DNA of 7,645 bases. Source: Bacteroidota bacterium (GTDB taxonomy: Bacteria; Bacteroidota; Bacteroidia; NS11-12g; UBA9320). The translations under genes were made by a program, and so were the position numbers. The first letter of the stretch is position 1; each line of letters opens with the position of its first letter. Under the pieces are notes generated by a model. That model saw nothing but the letters and a program-made list of their open reading frames with translations. It was not told the DNA's origin and did not search any database. The stretch covers positions 1 through 7,645 of the forward strand of contig CANMPY010000080.1 of assembly GCA_947499775.1 (NCBI GenBank). The letters are read 5' to 3'. Positions 7,324-7,645 of the stretch are shown here, in pieces.

Positions 7324-7645
7324 CATGTAACCGAATGTCAATTTTCTTTTCTTTACTGAAATATTCGAGTATTGCAAGGTATCCCGGTTTTGCAGGCATT
7401 ACCAAAAACGTTGTTGGTTTTTTCGAAAGCCTGATCTTTTCAAATTCTAATTTGTCGCCGGTATAGGAAATGTTTCCGATGACATAATTGCTGTTTTCGG
7501 CTTTGTTCCTATCATAGTTTGTATAGGCGCAGTGAAACGTTGTTCTGTCAGCCGACATAGATGTGAAGTTGTAATCGAATAAGCCACGCGATTTTAAAAT
7601 ATAGCCTAGCATAGGTGTGCTAAGCGAACCATACCCCTTTGGTAG
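7310..7645 (-). CDS. Hypothetical protein, C-terminal part (runs off the window)
   Basis: The frame is open from the stop at 7310-7312 to the right edge, giving 111 residues of a longer protein. The Met at 7610-7612 is internal: codons before it read LPKGYGSLSTP without a stop. I do not recognise the family. The fragment has alternating hydrophobic and polar stretches suggesting beta strands, one Cys (FHCAY), and a charged end VMPAKPGYLAILEYFSKEKK followed by IDIRLHELNQ, which looks like a closing beta hairpin. I have an impression of similar endings in uncharacterised Bacteroidota proteins but cannot name a domain. No signal peptide can be judged because the N-terminus is outside. It is convergent with icmF, 11 bases apart, so the two are not co-transcribed. 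Confidence 0.75.
   Translation of the reverse strand, partial: LPKGYGSLSTPMLGYILKSRGLFDYNFTSMSADRTTFHCAYTNYDRNKAENSNYVIGNISYTGDKLEFEKIRLSKKPTTFLVMPAKPGYLAILEYFSKEKKIDIRLHELNQ

Overview
The window is AT-rich and fully bacterial. It looks like Bacteroidota chromosome: it carries an S46 dipeptidyl peptidase, a short-signal lipoprotein of Bacteroidota style, a fused acyl-CoA mutase very close in wording to Bacteroidota IcmF, a TAnnTTTG-type promoter element, and start sites without Shine-Dalgarno sequences. No RNA gene, insertion sequence, CRISPR array or phage gene is visible. No stretch longer than about 150 bases lacks a gene.

Layout from left to right. (1) 29-2206, plus strand: a secreted S46 serine dipeptidyl peptidase with a complete catalytic triad and the Gly-type (DPP7-like) specificity position. 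(2) 2252-2974, plus strand: a hypothetical lipoprotein with a clear lipobox, 45 bases downstream of the peptidase and possibly co-transcribed. (3) 3073-3777, minus strand: a short class IV PLP-dependent enzyme, probably aminodeoxychorismate lyase-like, convergent with the lipoprotein. (4) 3778-3923: a 146-base divergent control region with a near-perfect 18-bp palindrome and a Bacteroidota -7 element. (5) 3924-7298, plus strand: fused isobutyryl-CoA mutase IcmF, with B12 domain, G-protein chaperone domain and mutase domain in one chain. (6) 7310-7645, minus strand: the C-terminal part of an unrecognised protein that runs off the right edge. It is convergent with icmF across 11 bases, with an AT-rich hairpin over the junction.

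The best understood gene is icmF. It interconverts isobutyryl-CoA and n-butyryl-CoA and so links valine breakdown (or branched fatty acid precursors) to straight-chain C4 metabolism. The peptidase would supply dipeptides from extracellular protein. A combined peptide and branched-chain amino acid catabolic theme is conceivable, but gene order alone does not prove it. I did not find a convincing undescribed multi-gene system. The points most worth a second look are the icmF start and promoter, the palindrome between the divergent genes, the Cys next to the catalytic Asp in the peptidase, and the two uncharacterised proteins.
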